Part shown: piece by piece, positions 23,501 to 34,318 of the stretch | Layout: every line of letters starts with the position of its first letter | Position numbering within the stretch: position 1 is the stretch's first letter | Assembly (NCBI GenBank): GCA_014218235.1 | Contig: CM024766.1 | Coordinates: forward strand, 17,457,346-17,521,345 | Length of the DNA stretch: 64,000 bases | Direction of reading: 5' to 3' | Origin: Colocasia esculenta | Taxonomy: Eukaryota; Streptophyta; Magnoliopsida; Alismatales; Araceae | Position numbers and translations under genes: made by a program | Notes under the pieces: model-generated | The model's database searches: none | Seen by the model: only the letters and a program-made list of their open reading frames with translations | Told to the model about the DNA's origin: nothing

Positions 23501-23805
23501 AGGGTTGGCGTCCAGGGCTGTACGCTAACACCACCTCAACGGCCTGGGGATTGACGCCAATAGGGCCTTCGGCCAGAACCCTAATTTATGCAGAAACCAA
23601 ACATACCAAGCTTCTATACCTGCAATATGTACATGGTATTATATTCACACTATCACCATGCAATACATACATTATTTACGTTTAATATAAACACATGTAC
23701 ACGTAATTATACTATTCAATATCTACGTAAATACGTACATACATACTCAACACAATTATTCACACATAATTGCAAATAATGCGACGAAAATTAGAGGGCC
23801 TTACA
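20529..23805 (-). repeat. 3' LTR of Tekay-like copy 2
   Basis: This LTR is 3,277 bases. On the minus strand it starts tgtaaggccctc and ends with tgtca-type sequence before the duplication. It matches the other LTR with few differences, mainly small indels (for example a short cactttacacatta segment near 21630 that the other LTR lacks). It is a diverged relative of the copy 1 LTR. Confidence 0.93.
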
Positions 23806-23820
23806 CCCTCTCCCCCTTAA
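23806..23820 (-). promoter_or_regulatory. Polypurine tract of Tekay-like copy 2
   Basis: The minus-strand sequence ttaagggggagaggg directly precedes the 3' LTR. Confidence 0.85.
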
Positions 23821-23850
23821 AGAAACTTCGTCCTCGAAGTTAGAACGACA

Positions 23851-26502
23851 CTACTCAAACAAAAGGGGATACTTCTTCTTCATCGCATCCTCAAGCTCCC
23901 ACGTAGCCTCCTCACGTGAGAAGTTCCGCCATAGAACTTTCACCGATACGATACTCTTGTTCCGGAGATGCTGAACCTTCCGGTCAAGAATGGCTACGGG
24001 TTGCTCGACATACGAAAGATCTGGCTGGATCTCCACTGGCTCATGACTAATCACATGGGACGGATCTTGGACATACTTCCTGAGCATAGACACGTGGAAT
24101 ACCGGGTGAACGCTAGCCAAAGCTGGGGGTAAAGCTAGCTCATACGCCACGTTGCCCAAACGTTGGAGAATCTCATATGGGCCAATGAACCTAGGGCTTA
24201 GCTTGCTATGCCTGCCAAATCTGACAACTCCACGAGTAGGCGATATCTTCAAGAAGACATGGTCGCCAACCTCGAACTCCAAATCCTTTCTCCTGTTGTC
24301 GGCATAACTCTTCTGCCTATCCTGTGCCGCAACAAGCCTTTTCCTAATAAGCTGAATCTTATCCGAAGTCTCCTGAACCAACTCCGGTCCGATCAGCTGC
24401 CTATCACCAGTCTCCTCCCAACATAAAGGAGATCTGCAGGGCCTACCATACAACGCCTCGAATGGAGCCATTCCAATACTAGCATGAAAGCTGTTGTTGT
24501 ATGCGAACTCCACTAGAGGTAAATGACGCTCCCAATCATCCTTCCAATCCAGAACACACGCTCTCAACATGTCCTCGAGCGTCTGGATAGTCCTCTCGGA
24601 CTGTCCATCGGTCTGGGGATGAAACGCCGAACTGAGCTTAAGCTCCGAACCTAACGCATCCTGAAGACCTTTCCACAATCTCGAAGTAAATCTCGGATCT
24701 CGATCCGAAATGATCGACTTTGGCACACCATGCAACCTAATGATACCGCTAACATACAATCTAGCTAAGCTCTCTACTGACTGCTTCTTCTTCATAGGCA
24801 AGAAATGAGCAGTCTTCGAGAATCTATCTACAACTACCCAAATCGAGTCATTGCCCCTTCTAGATCGAGGCAAACCCGATACGAAATCGATAGTGACAGC
24901 TTCCCACTTCCATACGGGAATATCCATCCTCTGCATAAGGCCGGATGGTCGCTGCCGCTCGGCTTTCACCTGCTGACATACTAGACATCTAGACACATAA
25001 CCCGCAACATCCTTCTTCATGCCGGACCACCAAAATGATCTCTTCAGGTCTTGATACATCTTAGTGTTACCCGGATGAATAGAGAATCGCGATCTATGAG
25101 CCTCCGCTAACACATGCTCACGGACATCTACTACATCAGGGACACAAACGCGGTGCTGAAATCTAATCACACCGTCCTCATCACGAGCAATGCCCACCTT
25201 ACCCACTAACTCTAACAATCTAGGATCGGCTTTCTGCTGCTCAATCACCTCATCCAAGACTGAGGATCTAAGGGACAGCTGAGCTACAAAAGCCTGACAC
25301 AACGATGGCTCTAACTTGGTCATAGAGCACGCTGCATCCTCCAACATCTTCCAATCCTGCTGGAGCGAAGACCTCTTCCTACTAAGAGCATCCGCTACGA
25401 CGTTCGCCTTTCCAGGATGATACTGAAGGTCGAAGTCATAGTCCTTCAAGAACTCAATCCATCTTCTCTGCCTCAGGTTTAATTCCTTTTGGGAGAAAAG
25501 ATACTTCAAGCTCTTGTGGTTGGTAAACACCTCAAATCTGACACCATAAAGATAGTGCCTCCAGATCTTTAGTGCATGAACCACAGCTGCGAGCTCTAAA
25601 TCATGAGTCGGATAGTTCCTCTCATGCTCCTTCAACTGACGAGAAGCATAAGCCACTACCCTCTCTTGCTGCATGAGCACACAGCCTAAACCAATCTGAG
25701 ATGCATCCGTATAAATGGCAAAGCCCTCTAGACCACTGGGCAATACCAATACCGGAGCAGAAGTAAGCTTAGCCTTCAATAGCTGAAAGCTGCGCTCACA
25801 TGCCTCAGACCATACGAACTTCTCACCTTTCCGAGTCAGCTTTGTCAAGGGGGCGGCGATGGATGAGAAACCCTCAATGAATTGCCGATAATAACCAGCT
25901 AACCCAATAAAGCTACGAATCTCCGAAGGGGTCCTGGGAATCTCCCAATCCATAACTGCCTGGACTTTTGCTGGATCAACTGCAACACCAGCGCCGGAGA
26001 TGACATGCCCGAGAAAATGAACCTCGCGCAACCAGAACTCGCACTTGCTGAACTTCGCATACAGCTTGTGCTCACGGAGAACCTCTAAGACTAACCTCAA
26101 ATGCTGACGATGTGTGGCCTCATCCGGAGAATAGACCAACACGTCATCAATAAACACAACAACAAAGCTATCTAAATACGGACTAAACACCCGGTTCATG
26201 AGATCCATGAACGCTGCAGGGGCGTTGGTCAATCCGAAAGGAAGAACCAAAAACTCGTAATGTCCATAACAGGTTTTAAAGGCCGTCTTGGACACATCCT
26301 CACACCTAATTCTCAACTGATGATAACCAGATCGCAAGTCAATCTTGGAAAAGACTGATGCCTCTCGCAACTGGTCAAACAGATCATCAATCCGAGGTAA
26401 GGGATACCTGTTCTTCACAGTCACCTGGTTTAGCTTCCTATAATCAATGCACAACCGAAGTGACCCGTCTTTCTTCTTACGAATAGTACAGGTGCGCCCC
26501 AA
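23851..26502 (-). CDS. pol: pol of Tekay-like copy 2: RT, RNase H, integrase, chromodomain
   Basis: This 883-codon open frame has no internal stop. It holds RT (SLRLCIDYRKLNQVT, FVVVFIDDVLVYS with the catalytic DD), RNase H (YTDASQIGLGCVL, HDLELAAVVHALKIW), the integrase zinc finger (CLVCQQVKAERQRP), the integrase core (VTIDFVSGLP; IISDRDPRFTS; GQSERTIQTLEDM), a GPYEIL module and a chromodomain-like end (VLWRNFSREEATWELED). In the family it is made as part of a Gag-Pol polyprotein. Here it is separated from gag-protease by a single-base loss at about 26470-26482, so the true N-terminus is not a methionine in this frame. The 5' part of RT is in the preceding frame (26430-28205). Confidence 0.92.
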   Translation of the reverse strand: MGRTCTIRKKKDGSLRLCIDYRKLNQVTVKNRYPLPRIDDLFDQLREASVFSKIDLRSGYHQLRIRCEDVSKTAFKTCYGHYEFLVLPFGLTNAPAAFMDLMNRVFSPYLDSFVVVFIDDVLVYSPDEATHRQHLRLVLEVLREHKLYAKFSKCEFWLREVHFLGHVISGAGVAVDPAKVQAVMDWEIPRTPSEIRSFIGLAGYYRQFIEGFSSIAAPLTKLTRKGEKFVWSEACERSFQLLKAKLTSAPVLVLPSGLEGFAIYTDASQIGLGCVLMQQERVVAYASRQLKEHERNYPTHDLELAAVVHALKIWRHYLYGVRFEVFTNHKSLKYLFSQKELNLRQRRWIEFLKDYDFDLQYHPGKANVVADALSRKRSSLQQDWKMLEDAACSMTKLEPSLCQAFVAQLSLRSSVLDEVIEQQKADPRLLELVGKVGIARDEDGVIRFQHRVCVPDVVDVREHVLAEAHRSRFSIHPGNTKMYQDLKRSFWWSGMKKDVAGYVSRCLVCQQVKAERQRPSGLMQRMDIPVWKWEAVTIDFVSGLPRSRRGNDSIWVVVDRFSKTAHFLPMKKKQSVESLARLYVSGIIRLHGVPKSIISDRDPRFTSRLWKGLQDALGSELKLSSAFHPQTDGQSERTIQTLEDMLRACVLDWKDDWERHLPLVEFAYNNSFHASIGMAPFEALYGRPCRSPLCWEETGDRQLIGPELVQETSDKIQLIRKRLVAAQDRQKSYADNRRKDLEFEVGDHVFLKISPTRGVVRFGRHSKLSPRFIGPYEILQRLGNVAYELALPPALASVHPVFHVSMLRKYVQDPSHVISHEPVEIQPDLSYVEQPVAILDRKVQHLRNKSIVSVKVLWRNFSREEATWELEDAMKKKYPLLFE

Positions 26503-28544
26503 GGGGAAACGCTAGGGCGAATAAATCCCTTATCGAGCAATTCTTGCAATTGCTTCCTCAACTCGGCTAATTCTGCAGGGGCCATCCGATATGGGGCCTT
26601 CGAGATAGGAGAGGTGCCTGGAAGCAACTCTATAGTGAACTCTATCTCCCTATCCGGTGGCAATCCAGACAAGTCGTCGGGAAAGACATCTGGAAAGTCC
26701 TGCACCACATCGATCTCTGCAAGAGTCAGTGACGAACCAGCATTGGGTACTAGCATAACGCTGGCAAGAAATGCGTCACAACCCTTGTTCACCATGCGCA
26801 TCGCCTTCATGGCAGAGATGACTAACTTTCCCGCTAAGTTCTTTGGCAAGGGATGAGAGAACTCGTCCTCGCCAGGAATGCGGAACACAATCTTCTTCCT
26901 TCGACAATCCACTAACGCATAGTGCTCCTCTAGCCAATCCAGACCAAGGATACAATCATAATCCTTCATCTTGAGCAAGAAGAAACACCCATCTAGGAAC
27001 CTATCCTCAATGCACACAGGTAACGACGGAATGCACTTCCTAGTCGATACCGTACCCGCAGGGGTGTGCACAGACAAGGGAACCTCTAACTCCTCAGACT
27101 CTATGCCTGACTCTAGGGCTAACTGCCTAGCGAACCGCTCGGAAATGAACGAGTGAGTAGCACCCGTATCAAACAAAACCCGAGCGTGCACACCGAAAAG
27201 TAAAACTGTACCTTCGGTGACATGCTCCGCCTGCTCGGCGTCCTCACGAGCTAACGCAAACACTCGAGCTGGGGCTTGAGGCCTTCCTGGTCGTCCTGTA
27301 GCTGGCGCGGCTGCCGCTACTGCTGGTACTGGCGCTCCTCGCTGAGCTTCCTGCTGAAGTCTTGGGCAATCCTTGATCTTGTGGTCGCTGCTCCCACACT
27401 TTAGGCATCTACTCGCTATTAACCAACACTCCGAACCTCCATGGGTCTTCCCACAATGGGGACACTCCTTCTTCACACCAGGGGAACGTATAGAGGGTAC
27501 CTGATAGTTGCTGACTGCCACTTGCTTCTGCGGTGTCTGGTACACCGTCTTCCTCTTGTCTTGCCGCTGGAAAGTCGCTGCCGGCCTCTTCTGCGAAGCC
27601 TTCTTCTCCTCCAAGTATTGTTCCATTTCTCCCTCCTGTCTGCAGGCTGCGCTGAGGGCCTCGTCTAGCGTGCGGTGGTCGAACGCCACGAGTCTCGTCC
27701 TCAGTGATGGTTTGAGACCCATCACGAACTTCTTGGTCTTCCTGCGCTCATCCTCAACTATGTGCGGTGCATATTTAGAGAGTTCAGAAAACCTTGCCTC
27801 GTATTCCAGGACGGTCATTGATCCTTGCGTCAGGGAAAGGAATTCTTGCTCCATCTTGTCCTGGATGTGCTCTGGGACGAACTTGGCTCGGAAGAGCCTC
27901 ACGAACGCGTCCCACGCCACATCTACTGCTCCGTCCTCGAAGCGCGTACGCAGTAGGGAGGACCACCATACATCAGCTCTCTCCTGCAACACACCTTCAT
28001 AAGCTCTAACTAACAAATAACAACCAACATTCAAGCATAAACTAAAGCATACCTGTAGCATGTAGGTGGCTAAGGTCACCTTGTCCTCGTCAGGACACCT
28101 GATAGCTCGGAAGATTTTCTCGGTCTCCCTCATCCAGCTTTCTGCCAAAAGCGGATCACTCTCCCCCTTAAAAGAGGGTGGGGTCATCCTCTTGAATCGC
28201 TCCATGATGGAAGGTCCACCATGGTCCTGAGCTGGGGCCTGAGCCTGCTACATTAAACAACAAGCAATATACAATAAACACAATATCATACAATTCAAAT
28301 AGCACACTACTTAGTTGTTTTATCATTTTACCTGGGCCTCCAACTGGGCCTGGAGTGCTGCCTGAGTGTGTGCCTGGGTCTGCATGGCTTGCACCAGACC
28401 TTGCATGAACACTCCATAGTCCACTGGCGGCGGTGGGGGAAGCACAGGGCCTCGCGGTGCTGGGGCCTGTTGCTCCGCCTGATCATCACGCCTCTGCTCG
28501 TCGTCGCGAGCTGGCGCACCTCCACGTCGTCCACGGGAAGCCAT
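26430..28544 (-). CDS. gag: gag, protease and start of RT of Tekay-like copy 2, with two putative introns
   Basis: The start at 28544 (MASRGRRGGAP) matches copy 1. Removing 28248-28331 and 27984-28052 gives a continuous reading to 26430. Order: Gln-rich N-terminus, capsid region (ERADVWWSSLLRTRFEDGAV; FVPEHIQDKMEQEFLSLTQG), knuckles CPHCGKTHGGSEC and CLKCGSSDHKIKDC, an Ala/Pro linker, protease (VLFDTGATHSF), the RT N-terminus, then a frameshift. The second putative intron is 69 bases with no stop, so without splicing the frame still reads through, adding 23 residues. Unlike copy 1 there is no nonsense codon between gag and protease. Confidence 0.9.
27984..28052 (-). other. Putative intron 2 in gag of Tekay-like copy 2
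   Basis: On the minus strand it begins gtatgc and ends gtgttgcag, is 69 bases long and is at the same codon junction as 3315-3391 in copy 1. It is diverged from that copy while the flanking coding sequence is conserved. Confidence 0.6.
28248..28331 (-). other. Putative intron 1 in gag of Tekay-like copy 2
   Basis: On the minus strand it begins gtaaaatga and ends tttaatgtag, is 84 bases, AT-rich and contains stops. It is at the same codon junction as 3032-3114 in copy 1. Confidence 0.6.
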
Positions 28545-28708
28545 GGCTGTAATAAAATTCCAGCCACCATTAGAGCTAGGTTACTAAATTTTCTACCCAT
28601 TTTCTTATCTATCTTTCACTCCTTATTAATGTTTTCTACACATGTGGACATACTTAGCATGCAATGGGGATGATGACTTAGCTATATTCATGTGTAATCT
28701 CAACCGGT

Positions 28709-28721
28709 GGATCTGATACCA
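28709..28721 (-). promoter_or_regulatory. Primer binding site of Tekay-like copy 2
   Basis: The minus strand reads tggtatcagatcc, five bases after the 5' LTR end. The first ten bases match initiator tRNA-Met; the last differ from copy 1 (tggtatcagagcg). Confidence 0.85.
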
Positions 28722-28726
28722 ATCTC

Positions 28727-31700
28727 TGTGATGGCCCTCATTATACCGGTATGGTTATACCAACCCACGTCGGTATAGCGAGCGCTGCCAGCCACAGTGG
28801 GACATTTACCCAACGATACAAACAGCTGAGATACACGCGAATATACATAACAGAGTAGCGGAAGTAAAAGAGAACTATCTCCATTCATTCATCATCCACA
28901 TTAAACATACATGCAGTTTACAATTTGCAAAAAGGAACTAAAATTCACATGATTTAATTTGCTGAAATAGAAATACAAATGTCCACATATTACATTCTTT
29001 TAATGATAATTCTAATACAATGTCCAAGTACATACTAAGAAGTACACAATCACAAGATCTCAAAAACTGGCTAGTCTCCACGCTCGGAGTCCGTCTCCGC
29101 TGCCTCCTGCGAGGGTACTGTGTCACCAACTATACCTGTACGCCGAAGCAAGGAGTGAGTCCAGGGACTCAGCAAGTAACACTATGCATGATATACACGT
29201 ACAAGTCCTAGTGGTTTCTACACGCACATTACACTTAGTAACACATAGCATGCTAGTCCATTTAAGTTTTCAACCTATCATGAGGGTTCTACAATTTTAT
29301 ACATAACGCATGCTTTCAGATTTCAAAAATGACATTCACCTGTCACATGGTCTCTATTCAATTCACTCATGAGACTTTAATCAAACGTGAGAGCTATTGA
29401 CATGAACGATTTGCATACATGAACGGGGAACATAATAAGCATGGATTCCACATGTTCTTAAGTACATACATAACTTTTTATCATGCTTTAGGTTGCTGAT
29501 CTCACATGGTCCAATAACTATAACCCTACACATGAAAGTTATAACGTTGCTTAAACATAACACATGAACAATCCATCATGCCATTTTGCTCACATACTCA
29601 TTGTTTGTTCCTAATATGGATTCTAAACACTTTGCACGCATAAACATGAGAATAATGACGTGCATTTTCTGAATTCACTTGGTTTCAGATTTAGTTTCAC
29701 ATGGTTTCTATAACACATTTACATATCTAAGATTTCACATTTTTCTTTACACTAGGTTCCTTTTTTCACATGTTTACACTTTACACATACACATTCACAT
29801 ATCACTTACACATTTACACATGGTCACATACACTTTACACATATTTTAGGTGCCGTGACACATAGTCTAAACCACCAAAGAAGGACACAAACACATCACA
29901 TCACATAGACGCCATCTAGGCAATACAATGGCGACTTTTGGACTGCGCAGACCGGGAGAACAAGTCTCCACCCTAACCAGTGGTACTTGTCCACCTCCAG
30001 GATTTCCCCCTAATGCCCTTAGGGTCACTTAACACAATGAACTTTCTCAGGGGGACTTTTCCCTGATACAGCTCCACTGCCTTCTCGGAAGCAGTATCAC
30101 ATTGGCACATTTTACACTTTTACACATTTACTGTTTTACACATGGTTTTTACACTTTACACTTTCCATCACATTCACTTTCTCACTCACATGGACACCTC
30201 TATTTTTTCTAACATGGTACTACAGAGTTTCAAGGTTTAACGCACAGTAAACACACTAATCATGCTGGTATAAACAAAATAAAATCACATTACGATCATA
30301 TGTACGAATTATTCGCAATTCACATGAAAACACATAACTATTTGTTTACTGTTCCAATTAACCTAAAATTTTAACCACATGCTGTTTTCGGGTTCAAAAT
30401 CATACCCTCAAATTTTCAGATTTTTCTGAGCTAAATAGGATTTACAGAAAATCAAACACCTAATTAGCACATTATTCACAATTTACGTTAACATGGAATT
30501 TACACATCATGCAATTTATCACTTGCTGTTTAACCATAAGCTACCAACATATGCATGAAATTAGAGTACAAAATTTCCCTAATTCATACATCTATGGATT
30601 TAACACTACGAATCATTTCTACATACTTCTATTTTATCAACCGAAACTATTAACAAATTTCACAAACATGGATAAGTTTCCTAAATTGGCAAACACACAT
30701 GCTGTCCCACAATCTTCTGATTAGACCGAAATCAAGGCATTCACATTAATCTAAATCATGAATCATGGGTTTTGCAAAATGGCCTACAAGTCATGCTCAC
30801 ATGTTTACAAGATATTATTTCCCACATTCGCCAACACAACTCACATACATCCACAACCACAATGCACAATATACATAGCTTATAGGAATACCATATATCC
30901 TCATCGCATGAAACATACCGAATTTAATGTATAAGTGGGACAGAACAGCTCACTGTTCTGTCCAGAAGAACTAAACGGCGGTCTCTGGCCGCTGACTCAG
31001 GTCAGCGGCATGGTCGATGGACGCCAAGGGGAACTGGGCGTCCAGGGACCTTGCCGTCTACTCAGGTCTGTGCAAAAACATAGACCCAAGCTCTGAAAAT
31101 TGGGTGAAATGGAGGGTCTAGGACTCGAGGAAAATTTCACAAAAATCATAAAACCTCCTAGACTCATACGGGGACACCATAGATAGGTCACTTGCCTTTC
31201 AAAAATTCTTCTAAGGGGGTTTAGAGGCTTGGTGAAGACCTCCTTGGGCAGCCCCAAGAAGTTGCAGAACCTTCCTCAAGATCGCCTTCCTCCGAGCTCC
31301 TGGGTGATCTCCACGCTGAGGGGATGATGGGGAGGCCTTCCCTTATGCTTCAGCTTCCTCCTTGTTGCAGAAGATCTCCAAATGAACCTCCAAGGGGTCG
31401 GATTTTGGGGGTTCAAACTGGGTTTTTCTCACAGCTCACCTAGGATTTATCTCTCTTCTTCTCTCCTCTTGCAAGGGTGAAAGTGAGAAGTGGGGAGAGG
31501 CCATTTCGGGTTCAGGATGTAGGAGAACCCCTCACCCACTTACCATACCGATTAGACATGTTCAGAGCCGTTGGGGGACATCCCCCCAATGGTTGCCATG
31601 CCTTGTTTCAGAAGATAGCAGCTCTGCTGCGCATGCAGGCCAGAGAAGTTGGCGTCCATATCGCTGGACGCCGGAATTAGGGTTGGCGTCCAGGGCTGGA

Positions 31701-31983
31701 CGCTACACCACCCTCAACGGCCTGGGGATTGACGCCAATAGGGCCTTCGGCCAGAACCCTAATTTATGCAGAAACCAAACATACCAAGCTTCTATACCTG
31801 CAATATGTACATGGTATTATATTCACACTATCACCACGCAATACATACATTATTTACGTTTAATATAAACACATGTACACGTAATTATACTATTTAATAT
31901 CTACGTAAATACGTACATACATACTCAACACAATTATTCACACATAATTGCAAATAATGCGACGAAAATTAGAGGGCCTTACA
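28727..31983 (-). repeat. 5' LTR of Tekay-like copy 2
   Basis: This LTR is 3,257 bases, bounded on the + strand by tgtgatggccc and gggccttaca, and followed by the duplication actta at 31984-31988. It is almost the same as 20529-23805. Confidence 0.93.
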
Positions 31984-31988
31984 ACTTA

Positions 31989-32662
31989 TTTCTGGAGCAC
32001 TGGAAATAAAGGAATGGAATCTATGATGTCTGCTAGAATCGATGCAACTACAATTGAGGGATGGGGGTCCTCAACACGAATAATGTCGTCTGGGAGGAGA
32101 CTCAATGCTCCTTTCTGCAAAGGTTGGAACTGGTTCTTCTGGAATCCTGAAGCTTCTACAGACGCCCTTTCTTCTTCTCTACTTGCACTTTCTACTGAAC
32201 TTCTGCAATGGAGGGTCCTGAAGATTCTGCTGCTTCAACTGCCGGAGCTAAAATGGACTCCACTGGCAATTCTGGATCCACATTTGCTAATTCCAACTCT
32301 GGATGAACAACTGAGGTGTCGATAATGATGGCCTCGCCTTCGGCCACTGAAGCCTTGAACCAAACACCATTCTCCATAGAGAAACCACTCTTCTTCAGAT
32401 TCCTGGACCTGATTGCTTGGCCCATTTTCTCTACAACTGCCCCAGAGAGATCAACACCGAAGTGTTTGAAGATTTTGGTGAGTAGATGGGCATAAGGCAG
32501 GGACACATTTAACTTACTCTTGGTGTCCCAAATCTGATCTCTTGCAAACTTCATTCTTTCCATTATCACTGTGGCCATATTTATCTCCTTATTCTGAATG
32601 GCCCAGTACATCATGTCCGAATCGGCCTTTGTGCAAGATGAAAACGTTGCACTTCTGGGAAC
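31989..32662 (-). pseudogene. Third ORF of SIRE(-), middle part
   Basis: Reading leftwards from 32662 this matches residues about 165-330 of the SIRE(+) third ORF, with KLNVSLPYAHLLTKIFKHFG and VVEKMGQAIRSRNLKKSGF. It carries the C-terminal half of the plant-transposon-associated N-terminal domain. A TAG at about 32192 closes the frame, so this copy would have been broken even without the insertions on both sides. After the stop, the Glu/Pro-rich part follows to the Tekay insertion point. Confidence 0.85.
32658..32662. repeat. Target site duplication of SIRE(+), left copy (ggaac)
   Basis: The bases ggaac precede the left LTR. The right flank at 45721-45725 reads tgaac, a 4-of-5 match. The coding sequence on the two sides joins when one copy is removed, which supports the boundary. 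Confidence 0.75.
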
Positions 32663-32819
32663 TGATGACCAAACTGTCCCCATAATAAATATTTCTATAT
32701 CTGGTAAGTCTCATCACTTCTATCCAAGTCTTTGTATCGACCTTCTTTGATAAGCAGAACGATTTTCTCTTGACCGGAAAACTCAAAACAAATCGATATC
32801 ATAACGATTTCTTTAGAAT

Positions 32820-33385
32820 TCGCACGACTCTGTAAGTTATCGTAACGACTTCTTCTTCAGAAGTTATAACGACTTGCTCATTATAACGACTCTGTAAGTT
32901 ATCGTAACGACTTCTTCAGAAGTTATAACGACTTGCTCATTATAACGACTCTGTAAGTTATCGTAACGACTTCTTCAGAAGTTATAACGACTTGCTCATT
33001 ATAACGACTCTGTAAGTTATCGTAACGACTTCTTCAGAAGTTATAACGACTTGCTCATTATAACGACTCTGTAAGTTATCGTAACGACTTCTTCAGAAGT
33101 TATAACGACTTGCTCATTATAACGACTCTGTAAGTTATCGTAACGACTTCTTCAGAAGTTATAACGACTTGCTCGTCATAACGACTCTGTAAGTTGTCGT
33201 AACGATTTCTTTAGAAAGCTACAACGACTTGCCATGTTTCATAACGATTTCTTTTATCATCTGTTATAGAACGACTTGGTTGTGGTAACGATTTCATAAG
33301 TTATCATAACGACTTCTTATCAGTCTACAGCAACTTGATCATAACGATTCTATCAGATTTTCACAACGACTGCATAAGTCATGTT
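32820..33385 (+). repeat. AACGA-box tandem array in SIRE(+) 5' LTR U3
   Basis: Six 59-base steps can be followed through the box gactctgtaagtt near 32825, 32888, 32947, 33006, 33065, 33124 and 33183. Each unit has aacgac three times, spaced 20, 21 and 18 bases. Degenerate AACGAT/AACGAC boxes continue to about 33385. The 3' LTR has the same number of units (about 43955-44510). Confidence 0.88.
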
Positions 33386-34143
33386 TCCATTAATTAAACG
33401 TTTTTCCTTGATTTAATCTACGTTGAATAGTCAAAGTCGCATCTCGTCTGATTGACTGCCATGCATTTAATAAAGACTGAACGTATCTCTGCATGGACAC
33501 AGAACATATCTTCCATTCTGGTGTATTCTCTGCATGCATCTTTTAGAACGATAAAGTGTTACTACTATATTTGTGTCTATCTGCTTTGACGTTGATTGAC
33601 ATCTGGAGATAGTATAGCTGTCTACCATTAAAGCTCAACCTTGCAGAACCTTAAGGATGTACTATCCTACAACAACGGACACAGAAGGAACTACAAGCAA
33701 ACTCAGAAGATCTTATCTCTTTGCGTGCTCCAAAGAACAAAAGACTGTTGACAGGAAGCTTCCACAAAACCTTCAGTCTAACGTACACCAAAGCTGTGAG
33801 ACAACGGTCATCTCCTTGTCCTCATTCAAATCGGAGATACAAATACAAGATGAAGCTCGGAAGAAAACAATCGAGAAATTCAATTCATATTGAAGAGCGG
33901 CTAGAACTCTGCAGCTTTCAAGTCTTCAAATTTTTCTCTAGAGCCAGAAATTCAGTCTTTTCGATCTTGGCTCTTAGCTCCCTGTGCTGTGAGAAGAAAA
34001 ATTAAGGAAGAGCTAGTTTAGTTCTGAGAGAGTGCACTTTGTGTAGATCTTCGTCTCTCAGTGCTTGTAGCTTCAGATTGAGTTTTGTAAAAGCTTGATC
34101 TAGGGGCTAGTCTTTTTCTCTCAAGAATTTTCCTGTGTTATTC

Positions 34144-34318
34144 CCTTCGTGTGTGAAGGAAGACCTGGTGGTTTCCAGGGTGGTGTTATTCCCTTCGTGT
34201 GTGAAGGAAGACCTGGTGGTTTCCAGGGTGGTGTTTTTCCCTTCGTGCGTGAAGGAAGACCTGGTGTTGCCAGGGTGTTGTGTTCCCTTCAGGGGTGAAG
34301 GAAGACCAGCTAAGCTGG
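34144..34318 (+). repeat. Leader hairpin array in SIRE(+) 5' LTR
   Basis: Four near-48-base units each hold two stem-loops. First stems ccttc/gaagg are at 34144-34159, 34192-34207, 34240-34255 and 34286-34301. Second stems cctgg/ccagg are at 34164-34179, 34212-34227 and 34260-34274; in the fourth unit the stem is ccagc/gctgg at 34306-34318. It lies within 450 bases of the LTR end, so it is in the RNA leader. The 3' LTR copy is at 45276-45450. Confidence 0.8.

Larger units (their letters stand above)
20529..31983 (-). mobile_element. Tekay/Del-like chromovirus, copy 2, minus strand, nearly intact
   Basis: LTRs lie at 20529-23805 and 28727-31983, with a primer site at 28709-28721, a polypurine tract at 23806-23820, an exact 5-bp duplication actta, and gag-pol with one visible frameshift. 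The proteins are close relatives of copy 1 at 1-10537. The element lies in the third ORF of SIRE(-), so it is younger than that insertion. The near identity of its LTRs and the mostly open coding region suggest a recent insertion. Confidence 0.95.

Noticed and set aside
33721..34005. 94-codon frame in the SIRE(+) LTR (also at 44850)
   Set aside because: It has an indel between the two LTR copies, no recognisable domain, and lies in the LTR leader region.
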